From Streptomyces regalis (GTDB taxonomy: Bacteria > Actinomycetota > Actinomycetes > Streptomycetales > Streptomycetaceae), in contig NZ_LLZG01000393.1 in the NCBI RefSeq assembly GCF_001509475.1, positions 1 through 44,950 on the forward strand: a stretch of DNA of 44,950 nt, written 5' to 3'. Shown here piece by piece: positions 23,009 through 31,405 of this stretch. The position numbers and the translations under genes are program-made. Under the pieces are notes generated by a model. That model did no database searches. It saw only the letters and a program-made list of their open reading frames with translations, and had not been told where the DNA came from. How positions within the stretch are numbered: position 1 is the stretch's first letter; each line of letters begins with the position of its first letter.

Positions 23009-23440
23009 ATGGCCGAAGTCAGCGCGGAGGCACGCATCGAGGCACCGGCCGAAAAGGTCTGGGCGCAGCTGACGGACTGGTCGGCGTACGGACAGTGGAA
23101 CGCCACCCACACCAGCTTCCCCGGCGGCGGCCCCGCGGCCCTCGAAGTGGGCGGGACCTTCCAGGAGAACATGAAGCTCATGGGGTTCCCGGCCGAGGTC
23201 GAGTGGACCATCGAGGAACTGGAACCGGCGCGGGTACTCGCCATTCGCGGCAAGGGTCCGATGGCGGTGACCGTGGCCACGCGCTACACGCTGGCCCCGG
23301 ACGGCGACGGCGCCACGGCCGTGCGGATCGACGGGGAGTTCACAGGTGCGGCGGTGTCGTTGATGGCGGGCAAGCTGAAGGACTCGGCGACGGCGGCCCT
23401 GAACGAGTCGCTGCGCAAGCTGGCGGGGTTGGTGGCCTGA
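23009..23440 (+). CDS. SRPBCC (START/polyketide cyclase-like) superfamily protein (143 aa)
   Basis: ATG 23009 follows GAAGGGG. The helix-grip fold is shown by MAEVSAEARIEAPAEKVWAQ, LTDWSAYGQWNATHTSFPGG, VEWTIEELEPARVLAIRGKG, and a long C-terminal helix (LMAGKLKDSATAALNESLRK). Proteins of this class bind hydrophobic ligands or act as coenzyme-Q/cyclase-like factors; no ligand can be named. A CTGA-CGGTTCA-TCAG dyad about 22927-22942 upstream may be a regulatory site. The gene is monocistronic and ends at a clear hairpin. Confidence 0.88.
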   Translation: MAEVSAEARIEAPAEKVWAQLTDWSAYGQWNATHTSFPGGGPAALEVGGTFQENMKLMGFPAEVEWTIEELEPARVLAIRGKGPMAVTVATRYTLAPDGDGATAVRIDGEFTGAAVSLMAGKLKDSATAALNESLRKLAGLVA

Positions 23441-23477
23441 ACACCCTCACCGCCGAGGCGGTGCCGGCACACACGAA

Positions 23478-23507
23478 GGCGCCCCGCGGATCACTCCACG
23501 GGGCGCC
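23478..23507. terminator. GC-rich hairpin between convergent genes
   Basis: GGCGCCCCG (23478-23486) pairs exactly with CGGGGCGCC (23499-23507) around a 12-nt loop. It lies between the SRPBCC gene and the convergent PadR gene. Confidence 0.65.
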
Positions 23508-23567
23508 TCCACTCACAGGCGACCTCACCCACAGCAGGGCGGCCGCCGGCTCTTCTCACCCCTCGCC

Positions 23568-24185
23568 TCAGTCCTCGTCGGCGAGGATCAGGTACAGCTT
23601 CTTGCGTGACTCGTTGATGACGGCGAGCGCCTTCTCGCGCTGCTCCTTGTTGCCCGTCTTCCAGACCTGCCCGAAGGCCTCCATCAGACCGAAGCCGGCC
23701 TGACGGATCTCACCGAGGGCCTCCCAGTCGACACCACGGGAGGCTTCCTCCCAGGGGGCCTCGGGCCCCGCTTCAGCCGCCTCGCGGCCCGCGTCGGTGA
23801 GCGAGAACAGCTTCTTGCCGCCCTCGCTCTCACTGGCGATCAGGCCCTCGTCCTCCAGCAGTTGGAGGGTGGGGTACACCGAGCCGGGGCTGGGCTTCCA
23901 CGCCCCGCCGCTGCGCTCGGCGATCTCCTGGATCATCTCGTAGCCGTGCATGGGGCGGTCCTTCAGCAGGGCCAGGATCGAGGCGCGCACATCACCGCGC
24001 CGTGCCCTCCCTCGCGGTCCGCCCCGTCCCCGCGGCCCCCAGGGGCCGGGCCCGAATCCAGGCCCACCGAAGCCGGGTCCGCCACCCGGTCCGAAGGGCC
24101 CGAAGGCGCCGCGAAGCCCCTCGAAGCCGCCCCGGCCGTGGTGACCGTGCCCACCGTGTCCACGCTCGAATCCATGGGAACGCAT
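23568..24185 (-). CDS. PadR-family transcriptional regulator with Gly/His-rich N-terminus (205 aa)
   Basis: ATG 24185 has GGAG 8 nt upstream. Residues 1-60 are low complexity: a His/Gly part (ERGHGGHGHHGRGGFEG) then Gly/Pro/Phe repeats and a basic stretch. From about 65 the PadR winged helix follows: RASILALLKDRPMHGYEMIQ, EIAERSGGAWKPSPGSVYPT, LQLLEDEGLIASESEGGKKL, and FSLTDAGREAAE. A C-terminal helix (EQREKALAVINESRKKLYLI) should dimerise. The His-rich head could bind metal. PadR proteins usually autorepress, and a CGATATATCG palindrome lies 44 bp upstream. Confidence 0.92.
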   Translation of the reverse strand: MRSHGFERGHGGHGHHGRGGFEGLRGAFGPFGPGGGPGFGGPGFGPGPWGPRGRGGPRGRARRGDVRASILALLKDRPMHGYEMIQEIAERSGGAWKPSPGSVYPTLQLLEDEGLIASESEGGKKLFSLTDAGREAAEAGPEAPWEEASRGVDWEALGEIRQAGFGLMEAFGQVWKTGNKEQREKALAVINESRKKLYLILADED

Positions 24186-24228
24186 CGCAATCACTCCATT
24201 CCATCGTTGATCTGTCGCGATGCCTCAA

Positions 24229-24238
24229 CGATATATCG
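24229..24238 (-). promoter_or_regulatory. CGATATATCG palindrome upstream of padR
   Basis: The 10-bp perfect palindrome contains TATATC, a plausible -10 for padR, about 44 bp before its ATG. AT-rich dyads of this type are common PadR targets. Autoregulation is inferred from position and composition. Confidence 0.45.
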
Positions 24239-24300
24239 GTACCGCTCGCATGGCAAGCATGTCGTTCGAGCTTCCGTCTCAGCGAACCTGGTCGTTCAGC

Positions 24301-24334
24301 CGAGGCTCGCTGCCGCCCGAGGCTCGCTGCCGCC
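24301..24334. repeat. Perfect tandem repeat 2 x 17 bp
   Basis: CGAGGCTCGCTGCCGCC is repeated exactly at 24301-24317 and 24318-24334. It directly precedes the GGAGG and short uORF of the DUF6188-HAD gene. It may be a replication slip or a duplicated operator. Confidence 0.6.
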
Positions 24335-24339
24335 GGAGG

Positions 24340-24393
24340 ATGCGGGAAATCCCATGGCTCTCGACTGCCGAATCAGCCAAGGTGCAGCAGTGA
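24340..24393 (+). CDS. Possible 17-residue upstream ORF
   Basis: ATG 24340 opens MREIPWLSTAESAKVQQ and stops at 24391-24393, so its TGA overlaps the GTG at 24390 that I take as the start of the next gene. Its STAES repeats the STAES at the beginning of that gene. GGAGG abuts the ATG, which is too close for efficient initiation. It may be a translational coupling leader or a chance frame. Confidence 0.25.
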   Translation: MREIPWLSTAESAKVQQ

Positions 24394-25520
24394 GCACTGC
24401 AGAGAGCCCCGTCGAACACGAGGACCGATGGGTCCTGAACCTTCGCGGCATGACCGTCACCAAGATCGGCGTGGACTTCCGGCTCCTGCTGGTCCTCGAC
24501 TCGGACTGGGAAGTCGCGCTGGAAGCGCCCGTCGGCCTCTCGCTCGGGACGGTCCACGCCAATCCGTCCGCGCTCCTGAGACCGGAGTCGCAGGACGTGG
24601 CAGCGGCGCTTGCTCTCGTCGGGGCGAGTGTCCTGTCGGCGGTCGCGTTCAAGTCCGGCACCTTGCGCCTGGTCTTCGACACAGGTCACCACCTGACCTG
24701 CTTGTCCGATCCGGCCTTCGAAGCGTGGCAGGTCACGTGCCCGGCCGGATGGCGCTTCGTGTCGCTGCCGGGAGGCGATCTCGCCGTCTGGTCCGATGCA
24801 GTCGGGCAGGTCAGCGACGTGCAGACGACCAGCTTCGTCGAGACAGGACATCACCTGCCGGCCATGCCGCTGCTGCTGCTGCTGGACCTCGACAACACCC
24901 TGGTCGACCGCGATGCGGCCTTCCGGCACGCCGGCGCCGACTTCCTTGCCGAGCACGGCCTGCCCGCCTCGGACCTCACGTGGCTGATGGCCTCCGACGC
25001 CGGCGGCTACGCCCCGCGCCATGAACTCGCCGCAGCCCTGACCGACCGATACGGGGGCCTGGTGCCGGCCACCGCCGTCCGCGCCCTGCTCGACACCGGC
25101 GCCGCCGACCGCATAGTCCTCGCGCACTCCGCCCGCCAGGCGCTGGGCAAGGCCCAGACCGACGGCTGGACCTGCGTGATCGTCACCAACGGCCGCACCG
25201 TCCAGCAGGAAGCGAAGATCCGCAACACCGGGCTCGACCAGCTCGTCCATGGCTGGGTCGTCTCCGAAGCCGTCGGCCACAAGAAGCCCGAACCGGAGAT
25301 CTTCCAGGCGGCAGCCGCAGTCGTCGGCGTCCCCCTCCCCGGCACGTGGGTCATCGGCGATTCACCGCACGCCGACATCGCCGGCGCCCACGCGCTCGGT
25401 CTTCGCAGCGTGTGGGTGACGGACGGACGGCCCTGGACACAGGGCTCCTACGAGCCCACCCATACGGCGCACGACGTCGCCTCCGCGATCGACCATGTCA
25501 TCGGCACGCGGCGGCGATAG
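24390..25520 (+). CDS. DUF6188-HAD hydrolase fusion protein (376 aa)
   Basis: Residues 10-135 match DUF6188-type proteins (WVLNLRGMTVTKIGVDFRLL, SDWEVALEAPVGLS, TLRLVFDTGHHLTCLSDPAF, GWRFVSLPGGDLAVWS). Residues from 159 are a HAD-superfamily phosphatase: DLDNTLVDRDAAF (motif I), VIVTNG (II), KKPEPEIF (III) and GDSPHADIAGAHALG (IV). No stop separates them, so the ORF encodes one protein. However MPLLLLLDLDN at 24864 looks like a natural HAD start with a weak GACAGGAC ribosome binding site, so both products may be made. GTG 24390 is chosen because it fits the DUF6188 N-terminus; ATG 24354 is an alternative. A HAD active site suggests hydrolysis of a phosphorylated metabolite. Confidence 0.75.
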   Translation: MSTAESPVEHEDRWVLNLRGMTVTKIGVDFRLLLVLDSDWEVALEAPVGLSLGTVHANPSALLRPESQDVAAALALVGASVLSAVAFKSGTLRLVFDTGHHLTCLSDPAFEAWQVTCPAGWRFVSLPGGDLAVWSDAVGQVSDVQTTSFVETGHHLPAMPLLLLLDLDNTLVDRDAAFRHAGADFLAEHGLPASDLTWLMASDAGGYAPRHELAAALTDRYGGLVPATAVRALLDTGAADRIVLAHSARQALGKAQTDGWTCVIVTNGRTVQQEAKIRNTGLDQLVHGWVVSEAVGHKKPEPEIFQAAAAVVGVPLPGTWVIGDSPHADIAGAHALGLRSVWVTDGRPWTQGSYEPTHTAHDVASAIDHVIGTRRR

Positions 25521-25580
25521 GGTGCCGCCCATCACGGCGGCCCACCTCCCCGAAATCGGTCCAGCACCCACGAATTGGCC

Positions 25581-25611
25581 TTGGCCGCCCCCTCCCCGCA
25601 CCCCCTAGCGT
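25581..25611 (+). promoter_or_regulatory. Leaderless promoter of the phzF-like gene
   Basis: TTGGCC (25581-25586) and TAGCGT (25606-25611) resemble -35 and -10 elements with a 19-bp spacer. The -10 ends 7 bp before ATG 25619, leaving no room for a ribosome binding site. This is the usual geometry of actinomycete leaderless transcripts. Confidence 0.5.
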
Positions 25612-25618
25612 CGGCGTC

Positions 25619-26428
25619 ATGCGGATTCGAATCGTCGACGCCTTCACCGACCGCCCCTTCGCCGGCAACCCGGCCGGGGTCCTGCTGCTCGACGCCTTCC
25701 CGGAGGACGACTGGCTCCAGAACGTGGCCACGGAGGTCAACCACGCCGAGACGGCGTTCGCGCACCGGCTGGACGCGGGCGGGGAGGCCGACTGGGCGCT
25801 GCGGTGGTTCACCCCTGTCGCCGAGGTGGCGATGTGCGGGCACGCCACGCTGGCCACGGCCCACGTGCTGCACAGCACCGGCGCCCACGACGGTCCCGTG
25901 CGGTTCGCCACCCGCAGCGGCGTCCTCGTCGCCACGCCCCGCGAGGACGGCTCCATCACCCTCGACTTCCCGACCGCTCCGCTCACGCCGGTCGAGGTCC
26001 CGGACGGGGTCGCCGAGGCTCTCGGCGCCGAGCCGCTCGTCGCCTTCGACACCGGCCCGAACGTCGGCGACCTGCTCATCGAGCTCGCCGACGAGAAGAC
26101 GGTCCACGCCCTGACCCCCGACCACAAGGCCCTCGGCGCCTACTCCGAGCGCGGCATCATCGCCACCGCCCGCGCCGAGGACCCCACCCGGGGCTACGAC
26201 TTCGTGTCCCGCTGCTTCTTCCCGAACGTCGGCATCGACGAGGACCCGGTCACCGGCAGCGCCCACACGGCCCTCGCCCCCTTCTGGTCCGAGCGCCTCG
26301 GCCGGGCCGAACTCACCGGCCTGCAGGCCTCGCCGCGCTCCGGCCGCGTCCGCACCGAGCTAAGCGGCGACCGCACGCTGCTGAGCGGGCGGGCGGTGAC
26401 CGTCATCGAGGGGGAGTTGATCACCTAG
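25619..26428 (+). CDS. PhzF-family isomerase/epimerase-like protein (269 aa)
   Basis: The product starts MRIRIVDAFTDRPFAGNPAG with the conserved catalytic-site Glu in VNHAETAFA. It has AMCGHATLATAHVLH in the middle and FPNVGIDEDPVTGSAHTALA in the second half, the paired domains of the diaminopimelate-epimerase-like PhzF fold. Length is normal. No phenazine genes are nearby, so a different isomerisation is likely. It appears leaderless. It ends convergent to the CPBP protease gene, with a strong hairpin between. Confidence 0.9.
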   Translation: MRIRIVDAFTDRPFAGNPAGVLLLDAFPEDDWLQNVATEVNHAETAFAHRLDAGGEADWALRWFTPVAEVAMCGHATLATAHVLHSTGAHDGPVRFATRSGVLVATPREDGSITLDFPTAPLTPVEVPDGVAEALGAEPLVAFDTGPNVGDLLIELADEKTVHALTPDHKALGAYSERGIIATARAEDPTRGYDFVSRCFFPNVGIDEDPVTGSAHTALAPFWSERLGRAELTGLQASPRSGRVRTELSGDRTLLSGRAVTVIEGELIT

Positions 26429-26439
26429 AAGCGTCGTGG

Positions 26440-26464
26440 GGGCGTACGAAACCTTCGTACGCCC
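26440..26464. terminator. 11-bp hairpin between convergent genes
   Basis: GGGCGTACGAA (26440-26450) and TTCGTACGCCC (26454-26464) form a perfect 11-bp stem with a 3-nt loop, 12 bp after the PhzF stop. It is followed by TTC on the forward strand and serves both genes. Confidence 0.75.
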
Positions 26465-26477
26465 TTCATGCGCGCCC

Positions 26478-26519
26478 TCGGTACAACTCACGTCATACGC
26501 CCCTTCGGTACAACTCACG
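26478..26519. repeat. 15-bp direct repeat pair overlapping a stop codon
   Basis: TCGGTACAACTCACG occurs at 26478-26492 and 26505-26519, a 27-bp period. The right copy contains the TGA stop of the reverse-strand CPBP gene (26515-26517). On the reverse strand the repeat would encode a duplicated VSCTEGA, so the CPBP gene may have had a longer tail, or the repeat arose by local duplication. Confidence 0.55.
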
Positions 26520-27315
26520 CCGTCGGCAGCCACCCCACCTTCCCGGCCAGCAGCGCGTACCCCACGAACGCCCCTATGTCGAGCAGGGAATGCGCCACGA
26601 CCAACGGCCCCACCCGGCCCCAGCGCCGGTACAGGTAGACGAACACCACGCCCATCGCCATGTTGCCCAGGAAGCCGCCGATGCCCTGGTAGAGGTGGTA
26701 CGAGCCGCGCAGTACGGAACTGGCCACCAGCGCGGTGCCGGGCGTCCAGCCCAACTGGCCCAGCCGGCGCAGCAGATAGCCGACGACGATGACCTCTTCG
26801 AGGATCGCGTTCTGCAGGGCGGACAGGATCAGCACCGGGTACTTCCACCACACGGCGGGCAGCGCCTCGGGCACCACGGTGAGGTTGAAGCCGAGCCCAC
26901 GGGCGGCCAGGTAGAAGGCGATTCCGGTGCTGCCGATCACCGCCGCGATCGCCGCTCCGCGACCGAGGTCCGGCCAGGGGCGGGTCCGGTCGAAGCCGAT
27001 CGTGCGCAGGCTCGCCCCCTCGCGCAGCAGGAAGTGCGCGACGAGGGCGACGGGCACCAGCGCGGTGGTGATCCCGAAGAGCTGCCAGGCGAGATCCAGC
27101 CAGGGACGGCCCGGCGCGGCCGAGGCGTTGAGGGTGGCGGCCTGGTCCTTGAGACCCCCCGGCTTGGTGACCGATCCGACAAAACTGATCAGGGCGGACA
27201 CACCGCTCGCACCGAGCGAAAGCCCCAGAACGAGCAGCGTCTCGTCCCGGAAGATCCGTCGCGAGGGCCGCTCAGGCGGAAAAGAATCGGCCACGGGGCC
27301 TGCCTCGCCCTGCAC
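26515..27315 (-). CDS. CPBP-family intramembrane metalloprotease-like protein (266 aa)
   Basis: The start is GTG 27315, with GGAGG 5 nt upstream. The protein has about eight membrane segments. It carries ILEEVIVVGYLLRRLGQLGW (the EExxxR-type motif but with Val instead of Arg), SSVLRGSYHLYQGIGGFLGN and VVAHSLLDIGAFVGYALL, whose Glu and His residues should ligate zinc. CPBP (Abi) proteases process prenylated or membrane peptides in other systems, and many bacterial members have immunity roles. The target is unknown. It is divergent from the gene at 27510; 27316-27509 holds their promoters. Confidence 0.88.
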   Translation of the reverse strand: MQGEAGPVADSFPPERPSRRIFRDETLLVLGLSLGASGVSALISFVGSVTKPGGLKDQAATLNASAAPGRPWLDLAWQLFGITTALVPVALVAHFLLREGASLRTIGFDRTRPWPDLGRGAAIAAVIGSTGIAFYLAARGLGFNLTVVPEALPAVWWKYPVLILSALQNAILEEVIVVGYLLRRLGQLGWTPGTALVASSVLRGSYHLYQGIGGFLGNMAMGVVFVYLYRRWGRVGPLVVAHSLLDIGAFVGYALLAGKVGWLPTA

Positions 27316-27509
27316 ACCTGCCTCCAGTTGAGTAATCCCGCCTCATCCTCATCGCCGCGCCGCTAGGGTCTCGAAAGCAGTTACGAAGACCGTGCGCGAC
27401 AGGCCGTTGGGGGGACGGGCGCCGTACGGGGCGTACCGCCCCTTTGCCTGCCATACGGCCGGACTCCGGCACGAGGTTCAGCAGGGCAAAAGGGAGGGGC
27501 ACCACCGTC

Positions 27510-29298
27510 ATGGGACGTCACAGCTTGCCCGATCAGTATGGGGCGGGTGGCAGCGACCCCCGCCGACGCGCCCCTCGCCGTCGCGCACGCCGTCGTACGG
27601 TGGCCGTCGCGACGGTCCTCGTCCTGGCCGTCGCCGGCGGTACGGCCGCCGCGGTCAAGGGCGGGCTGCTCTCCTTCGGCTCCTCCTGCCAGGACGACCC
27701 GGTGCGGCTGGCCCTGGCCGCCTCCCCCGACCTGGCTCCCGCCCTCGAAGCGGCGGCGAAGCAGGCCCGGGACGCCGGCCTCACCTCCGACGGACGGTGC
27801 GTCGCCGTGACCGTGAGCGCGCAGGAGTCGTACAAGGTCGCGGACACGCTCCTGGCGGGCCAGGACCCCGACGCACAGGTGTGGGTGCCGGACTCGGAGG
27901 TGTGGGTCCAGCGGCTCACGGCGGACGGCGGCACGGCCGAGGTCTCCACGGTGGGCCAGGTCGCCTCCACGCCGCTCGGAGTGGCGATGGTGCCCGCGGC
28001 CGCGAAGTCGCTGGGGTGGCCGAAGAAGACGTACGGCTGGCTGGAGCTGGCCGGCGCCACCCTGCGCGACGACTCCCTCCGGCTCGACCTCGGCGGATCC
28101 CGCGCGCAGCGCGACGGGGCTGCTCGCCGTCACCCGGCTGAGCACGGCCGCCGCCGAGGTCGAGGAGGGGGACACGCAGGCCGCGGCGCTGATGAAGGCG
28201 CTGTCGCAGCGCGTCTCCGACAGCGACGGCCAGGTCCTGGACACGCTGCCGCGCGACTCCTCGGGCACCGAGCAGGGCAATCCGAAGCGGAACCAGGCGC
28301 TGGTCGTCAGCGAGCAGGCGGCGTACACCTACAACTCCGCGGCCGACGGCGGTGGCAGCCTGGACTTCTTCCATCCGAAGGACGGCTCGCCCCGGCTCGA
28401 CTACCCGTACACCCTCCTCGACCAGACGGGGCTGACGACCGACGAGAGCCGGGCCGCGATCCGGTTCATGAGCTACCTACGTGATCCCCGGCAGCTGCGG
28501 CTCCTGGAGCGGTACGGCTTCCGGACGTCCGACGACGAGGTACCGGAGGCGCTGGTCGCCCGGGCCGGCGGCAGCAGCCCGCAGCCGTACGCGGCGCCGC
28601 CGGCCCGGCCGGCCTCGGAGGTCGCCCTCCAGGAGGCGCTCGGGGTGTGGACGATCACCGTGCAGAGCGCGCGGATCACGACGGTCGTGGACGCCTCCGC
28701 GTCCATGTCCGAGCCGGTGCCGGGCACGGGGCGGTCGCGGATGGACGTCACCAGGGCGTCGTTGCTACAGGCACTCGCCACGTTCACGCCCGACGACGAG
28801 ATCGGTCTGTGGGACTTCTCCACCAAGCTGGACGGCGACAAAGACTACCGCGTCCGCGTGCCGACCGAGCGGCTGGGCGCCCGGAAGGGCGACGGCACCC
28901 AGCGCGACCGGCTGACCGCGGCGTTCAGCGGCCTGGCGCCGGTGCCGAACGGCGCGACCGGCCTGTACGACACCACGCTCGCCGCGTACAGGGCGGCGAC
29001 CGCCTCCTACACCAAGGGCAAGTTCAACGCCCTGGTGGTTCTCACCGACGGCGTCAACGACGACCCGGGCAGCGTCTCGCGCGCCGAGCTCACCGCCCGA
29101 CTGGAGCAGCTCACCAGCCCTGCGCGCCCGGTCACCCTCATCGTGATCGCCGTCGGCCCCGACGCCGACCGCAAGGAGGCCGACCGCATCGCCGAGGCAA
29201 CGGGCGGCTCGGGCCACGAGGTGACGGACCCGTCCCAGATCCACTCGGTGATCCTGCAGGCGATCGTGGAGGCGGCGTCACCGGGCACGCAGGGCTGA
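27510..29298 (+). pseudogene. Solute-binding/VWA-domain protein gene with a single frameshift
   Basis: ATG 27510 follows AGGGAGGGG. The first frame encodes an N-terminal membrane anchor (RRRTVAVATVLVLAVAGG) and a periplasmic-binding-like domain (SPDLAPALEAAAKQARDAG, DPDAQVWVPDSEVWVQRLT). At about 28085-28100 the reading shifts by one base; coding then continues as ADPARSATGLLAVTRLS and MKALSQRVSDSDGQVLD. The C-terminus is a von Willebrand A domain with the MIDAS motif VVDASASMSE and ALVVLTDGVNDD. The 1789-nt span is one base longer than 596 codons. Either a one-base insertion killed the gene, or it is a sequencing error. If intact it would be an extracellular metal-dependent binding protein of about 595 residues. 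Confidence 0.8.
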
Positions 29299-29328
29299 CA
29301 TGACCTGCCTCGGCAAACGCCCCGGCCC

Positions 29329-30846
29329 TCACCCCAGCGGCACCGGATCCAGCAGCCCCATCGGCCAGGTGTGCACCGGGTCCCCGCGGTGCATCAGCTC
29401 GCGGTACCGGCGAGTCGTGGCCGCCAGTGCCGCCTCTCGGGCCATCCCCGACTCCAGTGCCCGGTGGAAGGTGGCCGACTGCCAGGACGCCCCGTTCATG
29501 CGCCTGCGGCACCGCTCCTCGATGACGCCCAGGTAGAGATCCCGGTCGGCCGACTCGACTCCCCACGCGTCCAGGCCGACCTCGGCCAGGGGCAGCAGTT
29601 CGTCGCGTACGAGGCTCACGGCGTCGACCTCGGTCGTCCCGCCGTACCGCCCCCGCCGGGGCCAGCGCAGCCGCGCGTCGATGCCGTGCTTGCACGCCGC
29701 GTCGAAGTTGGCGGCCGCCGCCTCGAAGGGCAGCCGCGTCCACACCGGCCGCGACTCCTCGGCGAGGGCGCGGACGACGCCGTAGTAGAAGGCCGCGTTG
29801 GCGATGACGTCCGTGACGGTGGGCCCGGCGGGCAGCACGCGGTTCTCCACGCGCAGGTGCGGGACGCCGTCGGCGATGCCGTAGACCGGGCGGTTCCAGC
29901 GGTACACGGTGCCGTTGTGCAGGACGAGCTCGGCGAGGCTGGGGACGCCGCCGGCGTCGAGGACCTCGAGCGGGTCCTCGTCGTCGCAGATCGGCAGCAG
30001 GGCCGGGAAGAAGCGCAGGTTCTCCTCGAAGAGGTCGTACGCCGAGGAGATCCACCGCTCTCCGAACCAGGTGCGCGGCCGCACACCCTGGGCCTGGAGT
30101 TCGGGCGGGCGGGTGTCGGTGGACTGCTGGAACAGGGGCGGGCGCGACTCACGCCACAGCTCCCGCCCGAAGAGGAAGGGCGAGTTGGCGCCCACGGCGA
30201 CCTGGGCCGCGGCGACCGCCTGGGCCGCGTTCCACACGTCCGCGAAGCGCCCCGGGGTGACCTGGAGGTGCAGCTGGACGGAGGTGCAGGCGGCCTCGGG
30301 TGCGATGGACTTCGACGTGCACGTCAGATGCTCCACGCCGTCGATGTCGAGCGTGAAATCCTCGCCGCGGGCGGCCACGATCTGGTCGTTGAGCAGGGCG
30401 TAACGGTCGACGTCGGAGAGGTTCGAGGAGACCAGGTCGTCGCGGTCGAGAGTCGGCAGAATGCCGATCATCACGATTCCCGCGTCGAGCTCACCCGCTT
30501 TTCGGTCGGCATATGCCAGTGACGTACGGAGTTCCTCGGCGAGCCGGTCGAATACCCGTCCCTGCAATCGATGTGGGGCTATGTTCACTTCCAGATTGAA
30601 CATGGCGAGTTCTGTTTGGAAGTCGCGGCTCGCGATCCGCTCGAGTACCTGCGCATTCAACATTTTTGGCATGCCGTCGGCACCGGTGAGATTCAACTCG
30701 ATCTCCAGCCCCATGAGGTTCTTGGGGCGGTCGAACCGCTTCCCCTCCAGAAGCCGCTCCAGACCCGTCAGACACTGCCGCAACTTCCGGCGGTAGTGCT
30801 GGCGATCGGACAGATCGAACCGACCTGCCACGACCTTCTCCCCCAT
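29329..30846 (-). CDS. Glutamate-cysteine ligase family protein (505 aa)
   Basis: ATG 30846 has GAGGAGG at good spacing. The protein shows GRFDLSDRQHYRRKLRQCLT, NLMGLEIELNLTG (ATP/metal-binding Glu residues), FNLEVNIAPHRLQGRVF and CTSVQLHLQVTPGRFADVWN, then GIADGVPHLRVENRVLPAGP. This is the actinobacterial GCS2-like carboxylate-amine ligase class. Members join the gamma-carboxyl of Glu to an amine in an ATP-dependent reaction. Streptomyces make mycothiol and ergothioneine rather than glutathione, so the true product may not be gamma-glutamylcysteine. It is monocistronic, with no egt genes nearby. Confidence 0.88.
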   Translation of the reverse strand: MGEKVVAGRFDLSDRQHYRRKLRQCLTGLERLLEGKRFDRPKNLMGLEIELNLTGADGMPKMLNAQVLERIASRDFQTELAMFNLEVNIAPHRLQGRVFDRLAEELRTSLAYADRKAGELDAGIVMIGILPTLDRDDLVSSNLSDVDRYALLNDQIVAARGEDFTLDIDGVEHLTCTSKSIAPEAACTSVQLHLQVTPGRFADVWNAAQAVAAAQVAVGANSPFLFGRELWRESRPPLFQQSTDTRPPELQAQGVRPRTWFGERWISSAYDLFEENLRFFPALLPICDDEDPLEVLDAGGVPSLAELVLHNGTVYRWNRPVYGIADGVPHLRVENRVLPAGPTVTDVIANAAFYYGVVRALAEESRPVWTRLPFEAAAANFDAACKHGIDARLRWPRRGRYGGTTEVDAVSLVRDELLPLAEVGLDAWGVESADRDLYLGVIEERCRRRMNGASWQSATFHRALESGMAREAALAATTRRYRELMHRGDPVHTWPMGLLDPVPLG

Positions 30847-31108
30847 CGAAGCTTCCCTCCTCGGATGGGCGGACCGAAGACCGGGCCGCCGGTCTCCCGG
30901 GTCAGGTGGGATGATGCCCAGCCGAAGCGATCGATAACGTCCCACGCGAGGCCGGCGCCCGCTAGGCTCTTGGACGTGTCCGGCGGCACATTCACCAGGC
31001 ATGGACCACTGTGCAGTTTCCGTCGGCTCACGAACTCGTGAAAAACGCCGACGAGAATTGGCCGACCGCACCCGGGGCATTTTCCGAGGTCATCGCCGCA
31101 CGACCGAC

Positions 31109-31129
31109 CGGGAATCGGGATGATTCCCG
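31109..31129. other. Non-coding stretch 30847-31405 containing an 8-bp hairpin
   Basis: CGGGAATC (31109-31116) and GATTCCCG (31122-31129) form a perfect stem around GGGAT. The 559-bp gap between the divergent ligase gene and the gene at 31406 shows no supported ORF on either strand. It presumably holds both promoters. No further element is recognised. Confidence 0.4.
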
Positions 31130-31405
31130 CATATCACCGACCGAATGGACCCTTGCGGGGTGCACCGAAAGCGGTTAGACGAAACACCGTCTGAACACTC
31201 GTCGTATAAACTCCGCAATCAAGGCAGAGGGTTGGCGCCCGCGGTCCAGGACCTGCCGTCCAGGTGACGCACGACAGGCCTCACCCGCACCTCTCGCTCC
31301 CAGACCCCGGCCCCCGCCTCTCTGACCTTCGTGAGCTGACAGCGCCGTCCGCCCCCGCCCCGCCCTCGCGCCACCGTGCCTGTCGAATGAGAGAGGCGAC
31401 CCACC

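Noticed and set aside
25619..26428. Phenazine biosynthesis suggested by the PhzF similarity
   Set aside because: No other phz genes are present, and PhzF-fold proteins are widespread with other roles.
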